NCBI GenBank assembly: GCA_051252075.1
Contig: JBPOFU010000022.1
Coordinates: 1-40,205, forward strand
DNA: 40,205 bases
Source: Oceanococcus sp051252075
GTDB taxonomy: Bacteria > Pseudomonadota > Gammaproteobacteria > Nevskiales > Oceanococcaceae
Reading direction: 5' to 3'
Every line of letters begins with the position of its first letter. The stretch's first letter is position 1. This document shows, one piece after another, positions 15,557 to 24,486 of the stretch. The position numbers were made by a program, and so were the translations under genes. The notes under the pieces were generated by a model. It worked only from the letters and a program-made list of their open reading frames with translations. It was not told the DNA's origin and made no database searches.

Positions 15557-16534
15557 ATGAAAGCACCGGTTCGGGTAACTATCACGGGCGGCGCTGGCCA
15601 AATCGCCTATTCGCTGGCGTTTCGTATCGCCTCAGGTGACATGCTTGGCCCAGATCAACCGGTTATCCTGCAATTGCTGGAAATCCCTCCGGCCATGGGC
15701 GCCCTGGAAGGCGTAGTCATGGAGTTGAATGACTGTGCGTTCCCGCTGGTACAAGGCATCGTGGCGACTGACGACCCGAATGTGGCATTCAAAGGCACCG
15801 ATTACGCTTTGTTGGTTGGTGCGCGGCCACGTGGCCCTGGCATGGAACGTAAAGATTTGTTGCAGGCCAATGCGGCGATTTTCTCGGTGCAAGGTAAAGC
15901 GCTGAACGATCATGCTAGCCGTGCTGTGAAAGTTTTGGTTGTCGGTAACCCAGCCAATACCAATGCTTTGATCGCACGTGAAAATGCGCCGGATCTTGAT
16001 CCGCGTCAGTTCACCGCGATGATGCGTCTGGATCATAACCGCGCTTTGAGCCAGCTGGCTGAGAAAACTGGCAAGCACACCACCGATATCGACAAGATGG
16101 TTGTGTGGGGTAACCACAGTGCAACGCAGTACCCTGATTTGCATCACGCTACTGTTGGCGGTCAAGCGGCTTTGGGTTTGGTTGATCAAGCGTGGTACGA
16201 AAGCGATTTCATTCCAGTTGTGCAACAACGTGGCGCAGCTATTATCAAAGCTCGTGGTGCGTCCTCCGCAGCTTCTGCGGCTTCGGCAGCGGTTGATCAC
16301 ATGCGCAGCTGGGCATTGGGTAGCAACGGTGGATGGGTTTCCATGGGCGTTGCTTCCGACGGCAGTTACGGCGTTGCTGAAGGCATTGTGTATTCCTATC
16401 CTTGTGTTTGCGAAAACGGCGACTTCACGGTCGTGCAAGGTTTGGAAATCAACGCATTCAGTCAGGCGCGCATGGACGCCACTGAAAAAGAGCTGCGTGA
16501 AGAGCGCGCTGCAGTGGAAGAACTACTGGGTTAA
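15557..16534 (+). CDS. mdh: Malate dehydrogenase
   Basis: 325 residues, the normal length of this NAD-dependent cytosolic-type malate dehydrogenase. The dinucleotide-binding loop is TITGGAGQIAYSL near the N-terminus. Substrate-binding arginines lie in ARPRGPGMERKD and RLDHNRALS, and the catalytic His lies in VWGNHSATQYPD. It interconverts malate and oxaloacetate in the citric acid cycle. The ATG at 15557 is preceded by CAGGAG at the right distance; the open frame extends 13 codons upstream into the leader without support. It is monocistronic, with its own promoter and a strong terminator. The usual second Gly of GAAGQIG is replaced by Ala (GQIA). Confidence 0.97.
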   Translation: MKAPVRVTITGGAGQIAYSLAFRIASGDMLGPDQPVILQLLEIPPAMGALEGVVMELNDCAFPLVQGIVATDDPNVAFKGTDYALLVGARPRGPGMERKDLLQANAAIFSVQGKALNDHASRAVKVLVVGNPANTNALIARENAPDLDPRQFTAMMRLDHNRALSQLAEKTGKHTTDIDKMVVWGNHSATQYPDLHHATVGGQAALGLVDQAWYESDFIPVVQQRGAAIIKARGASSAASAASAAVDHMRSWALGSNGGWVSMGVASDGSYGVAEGIVYSYPCVCENGDFTVVQGLEINAFSQARMDATEKELREERAAVEELLG

Positions 16535-16548
16535 GTTCTCGACTTCAT

Positions 16549-16587
16549 AAAAAAAACCCGGAGAGATGCCATCCTCCGGGTTTTTTT
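16549..16587. terminator. Bidirectional intrinsic terminator after mdh
   Basis: CCCGGAG (16557-16563) and CTCCGGG (16574-16580) form a perfect stem with a 10-base loop. Eight A precede it and seven T follow, so it can serve both mdh and the convergent sulfotransferase gene. Confidence 0.93.
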
Positions 16588-16614
16588 GTGCCTGCTTGTT
16601 TTCAGAGCTGCGCG

Positions 16615-17931
16615 CTATAGCCGAATACGCGCTACGTCCTGGTCGAGCTTAGAGACCAAGCCCAGCGTGGCATCTCCGAGCATGTCTTCCGAGCGGAACT
16701 GACGCCAGCGTGTTGCTGCAGCTGGATCAATCTGGCTGTGTAAATGGAATTTAAGATCGCCACTCATTTTGGATGCGTTGTCGGCACCATCGGTCATCCG
16801 AGCTTTGTTGTCGCTGTACGGATTGATCATGTCATTGTGGTATTCAACGTCCATGAATTCGCAAAGTCTGCGCATTTGCGATTCCGGTTCGCTTACGATG
16901 TTCTCGTAGGAAATTGAGCACCAACGATCAGCCGGTACCGACTCGGAAAATTGCATGATATTGCGATTGCTCAGCAGCCAAATCATTTCCGCAACGGCAG
17001 CGGAAGAAAATTCACTGCTTTGCATCAGCAGCGGCATCATTCGTGTCAGGTCTGATTCCTCATACGAGCGGATCATGCCGCAAGGATGGCGCATCAGATG
17101 AATGTAGAGCGGGTCTTCAAAGTAGGATTCGGCCTGCTGGAGAATATTGGTGCTAAACGCATAGGTCGGCGTTTTATCGACCAATAGGCGATTGCCTAAA
17201 CCGACTTGCAGCTCGTTATAGAACGCCTGCGTGCTGAGTGACTTGTCGATACTGTCCGTCAGCAATGTTTTTGCTTGTTCATGCGTCCAATTGCGGTTTT
17301 GCATAAGGGCACGCAAAACGCCGTCGGATAGCTGGTCACCACGTTCACCACTCAAGTCTTCTGCGCGGTCTGCCATCGTTGCATAAGATAAAAGATGCAA
17401 TTCAGGGGGCGCGAATAAAGCGGGGTTGCCAGCGATCATGACCCGCAACAAAGTTGAGCCGGATCTCGGCGGAGACAAAATGAACACCGCGCGTGGGTTT
17501 TTGCGTGCAGTACTGTTGCTTGCAATATGGCGCGGCTTGATCAATTGAACAAAGCGAGAGACATCCGCTTCGGTGATTCTTTGCTGGTCTGCATTGGCGG
17601 CCAGTGGGGCTGCTGTGGGGGCTGCAGGTGCGCTGGCTGCGGTTTCAGGATTGTTGAGTCTGTTATTCGTAAAGTCGATGATCTGCTGAATGCTCAGGTC
17701 TTGAACGTATTTACCGTCTTGCATCAGCATGTCTTGGAAGCCGACTTTTTGGCCCAAGCGCTGTTCTATAACAACGATGAGTTGAACAAAATCGATGGAC
17801 TCAAATTCCAAGTCTTGAATCAGCTTTAGATCTGGTGTCAGCTCGTCATCAGCGTCTTCCCCAATCGCAGTTAGGATTTCCTCAACTGCTCCGAAAACGG
17901 CGACTTCAATGTCTGTGTTGTTTGCTTCCAT
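16615..17931 (-). CDS. Acyl carrier protein-sulfotransferase didomain protein
   Basis: 438 residues. The first ~90 are an acyl carrier protein with the phosphopantetheine serine S45 in DLEFESIDFVQL. A linker rich in Ala and Pro (about 96-115) leads to a PAPS-dependent sulfotransferase domain. This has the 5'-phosphosulfate loop SPPRSGSTLL (153-162), APPELHLLSY soon after, and the 3'-phosphate-binding RHPCGMIRS (281-289). The layout recalls the ACP-ST part of polyketide synthases that make terminal alkenes by sulfating a beta-hydroxyacyl chain, but no thioesterase or polyketide synthase module is present here. The protein may sulfate an acyl chain carried on its own ACP; the product is unknown. 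It stands alone, convergent with mdh, with a 407-base gap upstream. Confidence 0.85.
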   Translation of the reverse strand: MEANNTDIEVAVFGAVEEILTAIGEDADDELTPDLKLIQDLEFESIDFVQLIVVIEQRLGQKVGFQDMLMQDGKYVQDLSIQQIIDFTNNRLNNPETAASAPAAPTAAPLAANADQQRITEADVSRFVQLIKPRHIASNSTARKNPRAVFILSPPRSGSTLLRVMIAGNPALFAPPELHLLSYATMADRAEDLSGERGDQLSDGVLRALMQNRNWTHEQAKTLLTDSIDKSLSTQAFYNELQVGLGNRLLVDKTPTYAFSTNILQQAESYFEDPLYIHLMRHPCGMIRSYEESDLTRMMPLLMQSSEFSSAAVAEMIWLLSNRNIMQFSESVPADRWCSISYENIVSEPESQMRRLCEFMDVEYHNDMINPYSDNKARMTDGADNASKMSGDLKFHLHSQIDPAAATRWRQFRSEDMLGDATLGLVSKLDQDVARIRL

Positions 17932-18338
17932 GTCTATAGAGACCTTTGCGTTGCTGGAAATATTCAGTTGGATTTGGTTGCCGTCAGCTAGGGCGTACGC
18001 GACTTAGTTGTGTCAGCCGTTCTCTTAGGTGTTTGATGCACTCAATCACCATTTCCAACGAACCATTAAGTGGCCAACTGTTTGGATTCCGAAATATCCA
18101 TATTCAGAATCGAGCCCCATATAATAACAGTTACTTAGTAGGCTGCTTTAGCCACAGGGGCATGAATGTGGGAGTGGTTTCAGAGTAACAGCGTCACTGA
18201 ACCCACAGCCAACACGCTGAAGGGCTTGCGTTGTGCTGGTACGCGCCAATAAAGTTAGAGCCGCAATTTCTGGCAGGGCTGCTCCAGACTCGGTGTGTAA
18301 GCTAATTCTACGTTTTGCGATAAAACCGATTGGTTCTG
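17932..18338. other. 407-bp gap without a recognisable gene
   Basis: No convincing gene is seen on either strand. The part next to 17931 should hold the sulfotransferase promoter. It contains an imperfect 27-bp dyad with arms GATTC (18085-18089) and GAATC (18107-18111). Near the tag stop a short AACC-AATC-GGTT stem with a weak T run could act as a poor terminator on the minus strand. Open stretches here have no start codon with a ribosome-binding site. Confidence 0.5.
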
Positions 18339-18947
18339 CTAGGCCGCCAGCTTGAATTCGGCACCTAAGCGGGCCACTTGTGCATGTCGAGGGCAGTGCA
18401 CAGCATGGTCATTCACCATGCCTGTAGCCTGCATGTACGCATAGACAATGGTGCTGCCCATAAAGCTAAAGCCACGTTTCTTTAGGTCTTTGGCGATGAG
18501 GTCTGAGAGTTCCGTGGTCGCCGGTACTTCACTCATGTCACGCCGTTTGTTTTGCACGGGCTGTGCATCAACAAAATTCCAGTTATAGCGGGCGAAGCTG
18601 CCAAACTCGTCTTGTATTTTGAGAAATTGTTGGGCGTTATTGACGGCAGAACGCACTTTGGCGCGATTTCTGATAATGCCGACATCAGTCAGCGCTTGTG
18701 CTTGCTCGGCCTCATCCATCTTGGCGACCCGGTGGGGATCGAAATCGTGGAACACTCGGCGATAACCTTCGCGGCGGCGCAATATGGTGAGCCAAGACAA
18801 GCCAGCTTGTGCGCCTTCCAGTATGACGAATTCAAACAATTTGCGGTCGTCGCTGACGGGCACGCCCCATTCTTCATCATGGTAGGCGTGCTCTATGTCG
18901 GTATTCCGCGCCCAGCCGCAAATGTTCTCCGTGGGGTGCGCTGTCAT
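18339..18947 (-). CDS. tag: DNA-3-methyladenine glycosylase I
   Basis: 202 residues, close to the usual ~190. CGWARN near the N-terminus and HAYHDEEWGVP carry the zinc and active-site glutamate region, and LEGAQAGLSWLTILRRREGY is diagnostic for Tag. The C-terminal NDHAVHCPRH holds the remaining zinc ligands. The enzyme removes 3-methyladenine from alkylated DNA. Its ATG overlaps the stop of the S46 peptidase gene (ATGA), so it is the last gene of the pyrF-hemE-peptidase-tag unit. Confidence 0.96.
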   Translation of the reverse strand: MTAHPTENICGWARNTDIEHAYHDEEWGVPVSDDRKLFEFVILEGAQAGLSWLTILRRREGYRRVFHDFDPHRVAKMDEAEQAQALTDVGIIRNRAKVRSAVNNAQQFLKIQDEFGSFARYNWNFVDAQPVQNKRRDMSEVPATTELSDLIAKDLKKRGFSFMGSTIVYAYMQATGMVNDHAVHCPRHAQVARLGAEFKLAA

Positions 18948-21010
18948 GGGAATAATTCCTTGAGCAGCTTGTCGGCGTCATACACTGTGCTCAAAGCTTC
19001 GCGCATGGCCGCAGGATGAACCGATATCGCTCGGTTGTAACGGCCATCATAGGCATAGGCCCCACCAAGAGAGTGCAGATTGCCGTCGAATATAAGGCCA
19101 ACCAATTCCCCCTTACGGTTGAGCATGGCACTGCCGGAATTACCGCCAATTACGTCGTGCGTACTGGTGAAATTGAGCGGCGTAGTGAGGTCGAGTTGGG
19201 GCTCTGCACTCAGCCAAGAGGCTGGGATGGCGAACGGCAAACGACCGGTGTGACGTGCCAGGAGGCCGGACAGTGTTGTAATGGGATAGACCGCATTGCC
19301 GCGTTCCGGCCAACCCTGCACTTGGCCGTAGCTTATGCGCAGACTGAAGCTGGGATCGGGATAGCTGTCTGTGCCATCCAAACTGAATTTGGCTTGACTA
19401 ATCAGCTTGCTATTACGTTCGATAATCGCTTGAACTTCATCGTCGTAGCGGCTACGGACTTTGCGCGCGTGGCTGTCCATTTTACGTGCGAATTGTATGA
19501 GCGGATCTTGGCTACTTTCTATTGCGACCGTACCTCCGTCCCACAGGGTACGACGGGTGGCGAGGTCATGCAGAGAGGTGTTCTTGATGAGTTGTTCGGA
19601 AAGTTCGGTTGGGCTGTATAGGCCTAAGCTAGATCTCACTGCGGGGTGGTCTGGCCCAAGTAACTCGCGCAGTTTTTCCAAGCTCCAACCTAGGGTGAGG
19701 ATGTCGAGCTCATTGTGTATAGGCGCAGCGGAGAATAGTTTCTGCGTGAGTTGTGGCAGGGCGGCTTCGCTATATTCACGCAATCGTTGCGCATTGGGTT
19801 TGCTGCGTTCGCTTGCAGCGCGAACCAGATGCCATGCAATGGCTAATAAGTCTGATTGATAGCCACGCATGCGCTCTAATAGCGAGTATTCCAAATAGAT
19901 TTGCGCCCAAACATTTTCGGCTAGGGCGATTTCATCCCAAGCGCTTGCCGTTGTTTTGCGCAACTTGCGTTCATCTTCGACGCGTTCACGCAGCACGTTT
20001 TCTGCGGTTTTTTGCGCCTGCATAAAACCTGGCGCGGCAAGAGCGGCATGCTGACCGCGCAGGGCCTTCAATGTGTTTTGTATAGACAGGTAATCGCGTT
20101 GAGTGATGCGCTTTGCTTCACCATCATGCTGCGCGTATTGGCGAATAACACCGCGCAGTTCAGACAAATAACTCAGGCGGTGGGGGAGGATGGTGTCTCG
20201 TAAAGTGACCAACTGGGCAGCGGTGTAGTCACGTTGGGTGCTGCCGGGGTGGCCGCTGACAAAGACCAGTTCGTCTATCGCTGCACCTTTAGCCTGCAAT
20301 GGGAAAAAATCCGGCGAATCGATGGCTTGTCCGTTTTGATAGGCACGCAGCAATGCCATGTCCAGGCTGTAGCGAGGAAAACTGAAATTGTCTGGGTCGC
20401 CACCAAAAGCCGCGATGTTAGCTTCCGGTGCAAACACTAAACGCACATCTTGGTAGCGTTTGTATTTGTACAAATGATGGCGAGCGCCATCGTAGAGACT
20501 GACGACATCACAGCGCAATTCGGGGCTATTTTCGCTACACGTCTGTTCCAAGCTAGACATGGCAGCACGGCGGGCACTCAAGGCTTGGGATTGCGACAGC
20601 CCTTCGCTAACGGTGCGAATGCTGTCGCTAACATCTTCGATTGCCAGTAATTGATTCAACTCAATTTCTGGACAAATGGCCTCATCGCCTAATGTCTTAG
20701 CTAAATACCCATTTTGCAGCAGATTGTCTTGTCGCCCCGAGAGCTGCGCCAAGCAGCGGCTAACACAGTGATGATTGGTTAAAACCAAACCATGCGCCGA
20801 AACAAACGAGCCTGAACAACCACCGGCTAAACGAACCGTGCCTTTCTGCACGGTGTTCAGCCACTGCTCATCAGGCTCAAATTTGTAGTGCTGTTTAAGC
20901 GCTTGGCGCGGCAGATTGTCCAGCGTCCACATGCCTTCCTCGGCATACGAACAGGTCCAAACCAAGCCGAATACGAGACCGATTAAGCCACGGCGACAAA
21001 GTTGACGCAT
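18944..21010 (-). CDS. Periplasmic S46 dipeptidyl peptidase (DPP7/DPP11 family)
   Basis: 688 residues with a signal peptide of about 23 residues (basic start, then LIGLVFGLVWTCSYA). The chymotrypsin-fold catalytic triad reads H81 (TNHHC), D217 (RYSLDMALLRAY) and S625 (GGNSGS). GGDPDNFSFPRY at about 203-214 is a family hallmark. The S1-pocket region reads FDGN (641-644). In DPP7-type enzymes this Gly is typical, whereas the acid-specific DPP11 has Arg there, so preference for hydrophobic or broad P1 residues is expected. The enzyme releases dipeptides from peptides in the periplasm. It starts 2 bases after hemE and overlaps tag, an unusual setting for a peptide-scavenging enzyme. Confidence 0.93.
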   Translation of the reverse strand: MRQLCRRGLIGLVFGLVWTCSYAEEGMWTLDNLPRQALKQHYKFEPDEQWLNTVQKGTVRLAGGCSGSFVSAHGLVLTNHHCVSRCLAQLSGRQDNLLQNGYLAKTLGDEAICPEIELNQLLAIEDVSDSIRTVSEGLSQSQALSARRAAMSSLEQTCSENSPELRCDVVSLYDGARHHLYKYKRYQDVRLVFAPEANIAAFGGDPDNFSFPRYSLDMALLRAYQNGQAIDSPDFFPLQAKGAAIDELVFVSGHPGSTQRDYTAAQLVTLRDTILPHRLSYLSELRGVIRQYAQHDGEAKRITQRDYLSIQNTLKALRGQHAALAAPGFMQAQKTAENVLRERVEDERKLRKTTASAWDEIALAENVWAQIYLEYSLLERMRGYQSDLLAIAWHLVRAASERSKPNAQRLREYSEAALPQLTQKLFSAAPIHNELDILTLGWSLEKLRELLGPDHPAVRSSLGLYSPTELSEQLIKNTSLHDLATRRTLWDGGTVAIESSQDPLIQFARKMDSHARKVRSRYDDEVQAIIERNSKLISQAKFSLDGTDSYPDPSFSLRISYGQVQGWPERGNAVYPITTLSGLLARHTGRLPFAIPASWLSAEPQLDLTTPLNFTSTHDVIGGNSGSAMLNRKGELVGLIFDGNLHSLGGAYAYDGRYNRAISVHPAAMREALSTVYDADKLLKELFP

Positions 21011-21012
21011 AG

Positions 21013-22077
21013 CTAGGCCTTTTGTGCCGCGCTGAATTCGTGGACAGCACGAATCATGCAGCCTGCGTTTTCTGGATTCACTTCGGGTGTAATGCCGTGG
21101 CCTAGATTAAAAACGTGGCCACTACCGGGGCCAAACTCACCTAAAACTCGGCGTACTTCACTGCGAATAGTGTCTTCGCTGCCTAAAAGCACTGAAGGGT
21201 CGAGGTTGCCCTGCAAGGCCACCTGCTCGCCGACACGGCGGCGTGCATCGCTGAGATTCACTGTCCAGTCCAAGCCCAATGCGTCGAAGCCGGCAGCGGC
21301 TTGCTGCTCCAGCCACTGGCCGCCATTTTTAGTGAACCAAATGACAGGAATGCGGCGGCCATCTCGTTCACGGATGAGTTGTTGCAAAATCCGCTGACCG
21401 GCCGCTAGGGATACGTCGAGATAAGCTTGATGGGCGAGTGCACCACCCCAGGTGTCGAAAATCATTAGCGCCTGGGCGCCGGCTTCGACCTGTGCATTCA
21501 AATAGGCGGCGACTGAATCGGCCAGCTTATTCATCAAGCGTTGCAATGCAGCCGGGTCGGTATACAACAAGGATTTGATAGTGCCGAAGGTTTTCGAAGA
21601 GCCGCCTTCCACCATGTAGGTGGCCAAGGTCCAAGGGCTGCCAGCAAAGCCTATTAGCGGCACTTTGCCGTTCAGCTCGCGGCGTATGGTGCTAACCGCA
21701 TCCATGACATAGCCTAGGTCCTTGTGCGGATCAGGTATGGGTAGGGCATCAATGTCCGCTGCGCTGCGGACCGTGCGTTCGAATTTGGGGCCTTCGCCAG
21801 CGCTAAAATACAGGCCCAAGCCCATGGCATCTGGGATGGTGAGTATGTCCGAAAACAAAATGGCTGCGTCCAAGGGGTAACGACGCAAAGGCTGCAAAGT
21901 GACTTCGCAGGCCAGATCCGGGTTCTGACACAGCCCCATAAAGCCATTGACGCTTTCACGGGCGGCACGATATTCCGGCAGATAACGCCCGGCTTGGCGC
22001 ATCATCCACACCGGCGTGCGATCAACAGGTTGGCGCAGCAGGGCGCGCAGGAAAACGTCGTTCTTTAGTTCGCTCAT
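21013..22077 (-). CDS. hemE: Uroporphyrinogen decarboxylase
   Basis: 354 residues, the standard length. The N-terminal PVWMMRQAGRYLPEYRAARE is the family signature that carries the substrate-binding arginines. ILFSDILTIPDAMGL, with its essential aspartate, and NLGHGITPEVNPEN near the C-terminus are also conserved. It converts uroporphyrinogen III to coproporphyrinogen III in haem synthesis in the cytoplasm. The ATG overlaps the pyrF stop (ATGA). The linkage to gltBD and the pil region is conserved in other gammaproteobacteria. Confidence 0.97.
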   Translation of the reverse strand: MSELKNDVFLRALLRQPVDRTPVWMMRQAGRYLPEYRAARESVNGFMGLCQNPDLACEVTLQPLRRYPLDAAILFSDILTIPDAMGLGLYFSAGEGPKFERTVRSAADIDALPIPDPHKDLGYVMDAVSTIRRELNGKVPLIGFAGSPWTLATYMVEGGSSKTFGTIKSLLYTDPAALQRLMNKLADSVAAYLNAQVEAGAQALMIFDTWGGALAHQAYLDVSLAAGQRILQQLIRERDGRRIPVIWFTKNGGQWLEQQAAAGFDALGLDWTVNLSDARRRVGEQVALQGNLDPSVLLGSEDTIRSEVRRVLGEFGPGSGHVFNLGHGITPEVNPENAGCMIRAVHEFSAAQKA

Positions 22078-22790
22078 ACGGATTCCAGAGCCTTAGTAAT
22101 TTCGTGTTGAATGGCCGCAGCAGCGGCGCGAGGGTCAGCCGCATTGCGAATAGGGCGGCCTACAACGAGGTAATCGGACCCGAGACGTATAGCATCGCCA
22201 GGGCTGAGTACACGCTTTTGATCGTCATCAGGACGATTGTCCACCGGGCGTATGCCTGGGGTTACACAAATCAATTTGTCCAAGCCAGCGGCGCGTACGG
22301 CTTCGACTTCCATGCCGGAGGAGACGATGCCATCACAACCGGCTTCGAATGCACGGCGTGCCCGCGACATCACCAGTTCGGCTACATCGCAGTCAAAGCC
22401 CAGGTCATTGAGATCAGCGCGGTCCAGACTGGTTAATGCGGTGACTGCCAGCACGTTCATAGCGCCGGTGCGCGCTTCTGCGGCCGATTGCATGATGCTT
22501 TGGTTGCCGTGCACGGTACACATATGTACGCCGCGTTCTGAGAGCTGGCGGACAGCCCGCGCGGTGGTTGCCGGTATGTCGAAAAACTTCAGGTCGGTAA
22601 AGACCTTCTTGCCTTTGTCGAGCAAGTGATCAATGAGACGCCAGTAATCGTCAGTCATTGCCAGCTCTAGGCCTAATTTGTAGAACACCACGGTGTCGTC
22701 GAGCTGGCTTACCAGCTTCACCGCGGCAGCAGCGTCCGGCACGTCTAATGCAAAGATTAGGCGTTCGGCAGGGGGGATATTGGTTCGCAT
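22074..22790 (-). CDS. pyrF: Orotidine 5'-phosphate decarboxylase
   Basis: 238 residues, the normal size for a bacterial OMP decarboxylase. FALDVPD near the N-terminus, the catalytic Lys-Asp region FTDLKFFDIPATTARAV, the VTPGIRP loop and the C-terminal VVGRPIRNA phosphate-binding loop are all intact. It catalyses the last step of UMP synthesis. It is the first gene of a unit that continues into hemE. No clear Shine-Dalgarno precedes the ATG; an AT-rich GATAATAT lies just upstream and may be part of the promoter, giving a very short leader. Confidence 0.97.
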   Translation of the reverse strand: MRTNIPPAERLIFALDVPDAAAAVKLVSQLDDTVVFYKLGLELAMTDDYWRLIDHLLDKGKKVFTDLKFFDIPATTARAVRQLSERGVHMCTVHGNQSIMQSAAEARTGAMNVLAVTALTSLDRADLNDLGFDCDVAELVMSRARRAFEAGCDGIVSSGMEVEAVRAAGLDKLICVTPGIRPVDNRPDDDQKRVLSPGDAIRLGSDYLVVGRPIRNAADPRAAAAAIQHEITKALESV

Positions 22791-23025
22791 CCCAATATTA
22801 TCGGCGATGTGGGGTGTTGGTTGCGAGCCTTAAGCGTTATGGCTTGCTCGCGAGCCGTTGTTGACCAAGCAAAGTTTATGGACTTTGGCTGGGATTGTTT
22901 TACTTGGGGCTCGATCTTAGGCCGGTTTTCCCGCGCGCCGATCCCCCGCAGCCGGAGCGTGGTCCGAGTGGAGAGATCGGTGTTTAACGAGGAAATTGCG
23001 CTGTTGGCGCGATAAGAACGCGAAG

Positions 23026-23048
23026 GGTTGCGGCTTTATGCCGCAACC
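23026..23048. terminator. Hairpin after gltD, no U-tract
   Basis: GGTTGCGGC (23026-23034) and GCCGCAACC (23040-23048) form a perfect 9-bp stem with a five-base loop, 20 bases past the gltD stop. No T run follows on the minus strand. It may stabilise the gltBD message end or act as a terminator with help. Confidence 0.55.
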
Positions 23049-23068
23049 AGGACTTGAATGAAAGCTGC

Positions 23069-24478
23069 TTAAACTTCCAGATAATCCAGTATGCCTTCAG
23101 CGGCTTCGCGGCCTTCAAATACGGCGGTAACAACCAAGTCAGAGCCGCGCACAGCATCACCGCCAGCGAAGATTTTCGGATTGGTGGTTTGAAATTTCAC
23201 AGCGGCAGCACCCGATGCGCGAATACGACCGGATTGGTCGGTTTCTACATCAAAGTCACTTAGCCAGCTCGGCGGGTTGGGACGGAATCCAAACGCGACC
23301 AATACGCAATCGGCAGGAATGATTTCTTCACTGCCAGGCACCACTTCGGGGCGGCTGCGGCCATTTTCATCTGCAGCGCCCAATTGGGTGCTGACCACTT
23401 TGACGCCTTCGACTCTATCCGTGCCAACAATTTCTATAGGTTGGCGATTAAACAAGAAACGCACGCCTTCTTCTTTGGCGTTGGCGACTTCACGGCGTGA
23501 GCCAGGCATGTTTTCTTCGTCACGACGATAAGCGCAACTCACCTTGGTGGCTTGTTGTCGGATTGCTGTGCGATTGCAGTCCATTGCAGTATCACCGCCG
23601 CCGAGCACGACGACACGCTTGTCGCGCATATCGATGAAATCAGCTGGATCTTTCTCAATGCCTAAATCGCGGTCGGCGTTGGAAATGAGGTAGGGCAGTG
23701 CGTCAAAAACACCCGGTAAATCTTCGCCGGGAAAGCCGCCTTTCATATAGGCGTAAGTGCCCATGCCGAGGAATACGGCATCGTACTCATCGAGCAATTC
23801 TTGTAACTGTATGTCTTTGCCGATTTCCACATTAAGGCGGAATTCCACGCCCATACCTTCCATCACTTCGCGGCGGCGTTTGACCACACTTTTTTCGAGT
23901 TTGAAAGGAGGTATGCCGAATGTGAGCAAGCCGCCGATTTCTGCGTACTTGTCGAATACGACCGCTTCAACGCCGTTACGCACCAGTATGTCCGCGCAGC
24001 CTAAGCCTGCGGGGCCGGAGCCAACGATCGCGACTTTTTTTCCGGTGGCAACAACGCCAGACATATCAGGCCGCCAGCCTTGCTCCAGGGCGGTGTCAGT
24101 GATGTATTTTTCCACTGAACCAATGGTGACCGCGCCGAAATCATCATTCAGCGTGCAGGCGCCTTCACATAAGCGGTCCTGCGGGCAAACGCGTCCACAA
24201 ATTTCCGGCAAGGTATTGGTGCGGTGAGATAATTCAGCCGCTTCAAACAAATTGCCTTCCTCAACCATCTTCAGCCAGTTGGGGATGTAATTGTGTACTG
24301 GGCACTTCCATTCACAATAGGGATTGCCGCAAGACAAGCAGCGGCCGGCTTGGTTGGCGGCTTTTTCCTTGTCGAATTGGCCGTATATTTCGCGGAAATC
24401 ATGGATGCGAACTTCGACTTGCGTTTTCTGCGGATCGTGACGTGGCAGATCCAGAAACTGTAATGCGTTTTTAGCCAT
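23069..24478 (-). CDS. gltD: Glutamate synthase small (beta) subunit
   Basis: 469 residues. The N-terminal cysteine clusters CLSCGNPYCEWKCP and CGRVCPQDRLCEGAC bind the two [4Fe-4S] centres. FAD binding uses VAIVGSGPAGLGCAD, and the NADPH site is VVVLGGGDTAMDC. The C-terminal FAGGDAVRGSDLVVTA closes the FAD domain. It passes electrons from NADPH to GltB for glutamate formation. Only 8 bases separate it from the gltB stop. Confidence 0.97.
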   Translation of the reverse strand: MAKNALQFLDLPRHDPQKTQVEVRIHDFREIYGQFDKEKAANQAGRCLSCGNPYCEWKCPVHNYIPNWLKMVEEGNLFEAAELSHRTNTLPEICGRVCPQDRLCEGACTLNDDFGAVTIGSVEKYITDTALEQGWRPDMSGVVATGKKVAIVGSGPAGLGCADILVRNGVEAVVFDKYAEIGGLLTFGIPPFKLEKSVVKRRREVMEGMGVEFRLNVEIGKDIQLQELLDEYDAVFLGMGTYAYMKGGFPGEDLPGVFDALPYLISNADRDLGIEKDPADFIDMRDKRVVVLGGGDTAMDCNRTAIRQQATKVSCAYRRDEENMPGSRREVANAKEEGVRFLFNRQPIEIVGTDRVEGVKVVSTQLGAADENGRSRPEVVPGSEEIIPADCVLVAFGFRPNPPSWLSDFDVETDQSGRIRASGAAAVKFQTTNPKIFAGGDAVRGSDLVVTAVFEGREAAEGILDYLEV

Positions 24479-24486
24479 GATTATCT

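Noticed and set aside
15632..16438. 268-codon open frame antisense to mdh
   Set aside because: It mirrors a highly expressed gene with strong codon bias, which commonly keeps the reverse frame open. It has no Shine-Dalgarno and no recognisable domain.
18148..18350. Open minus-strand stretch in the tag-sulfotransferase gap that could be a decayed gene
   Set aside because: It has no start codon with a ribosome-binding site, and the peptide resembles no family I could name.
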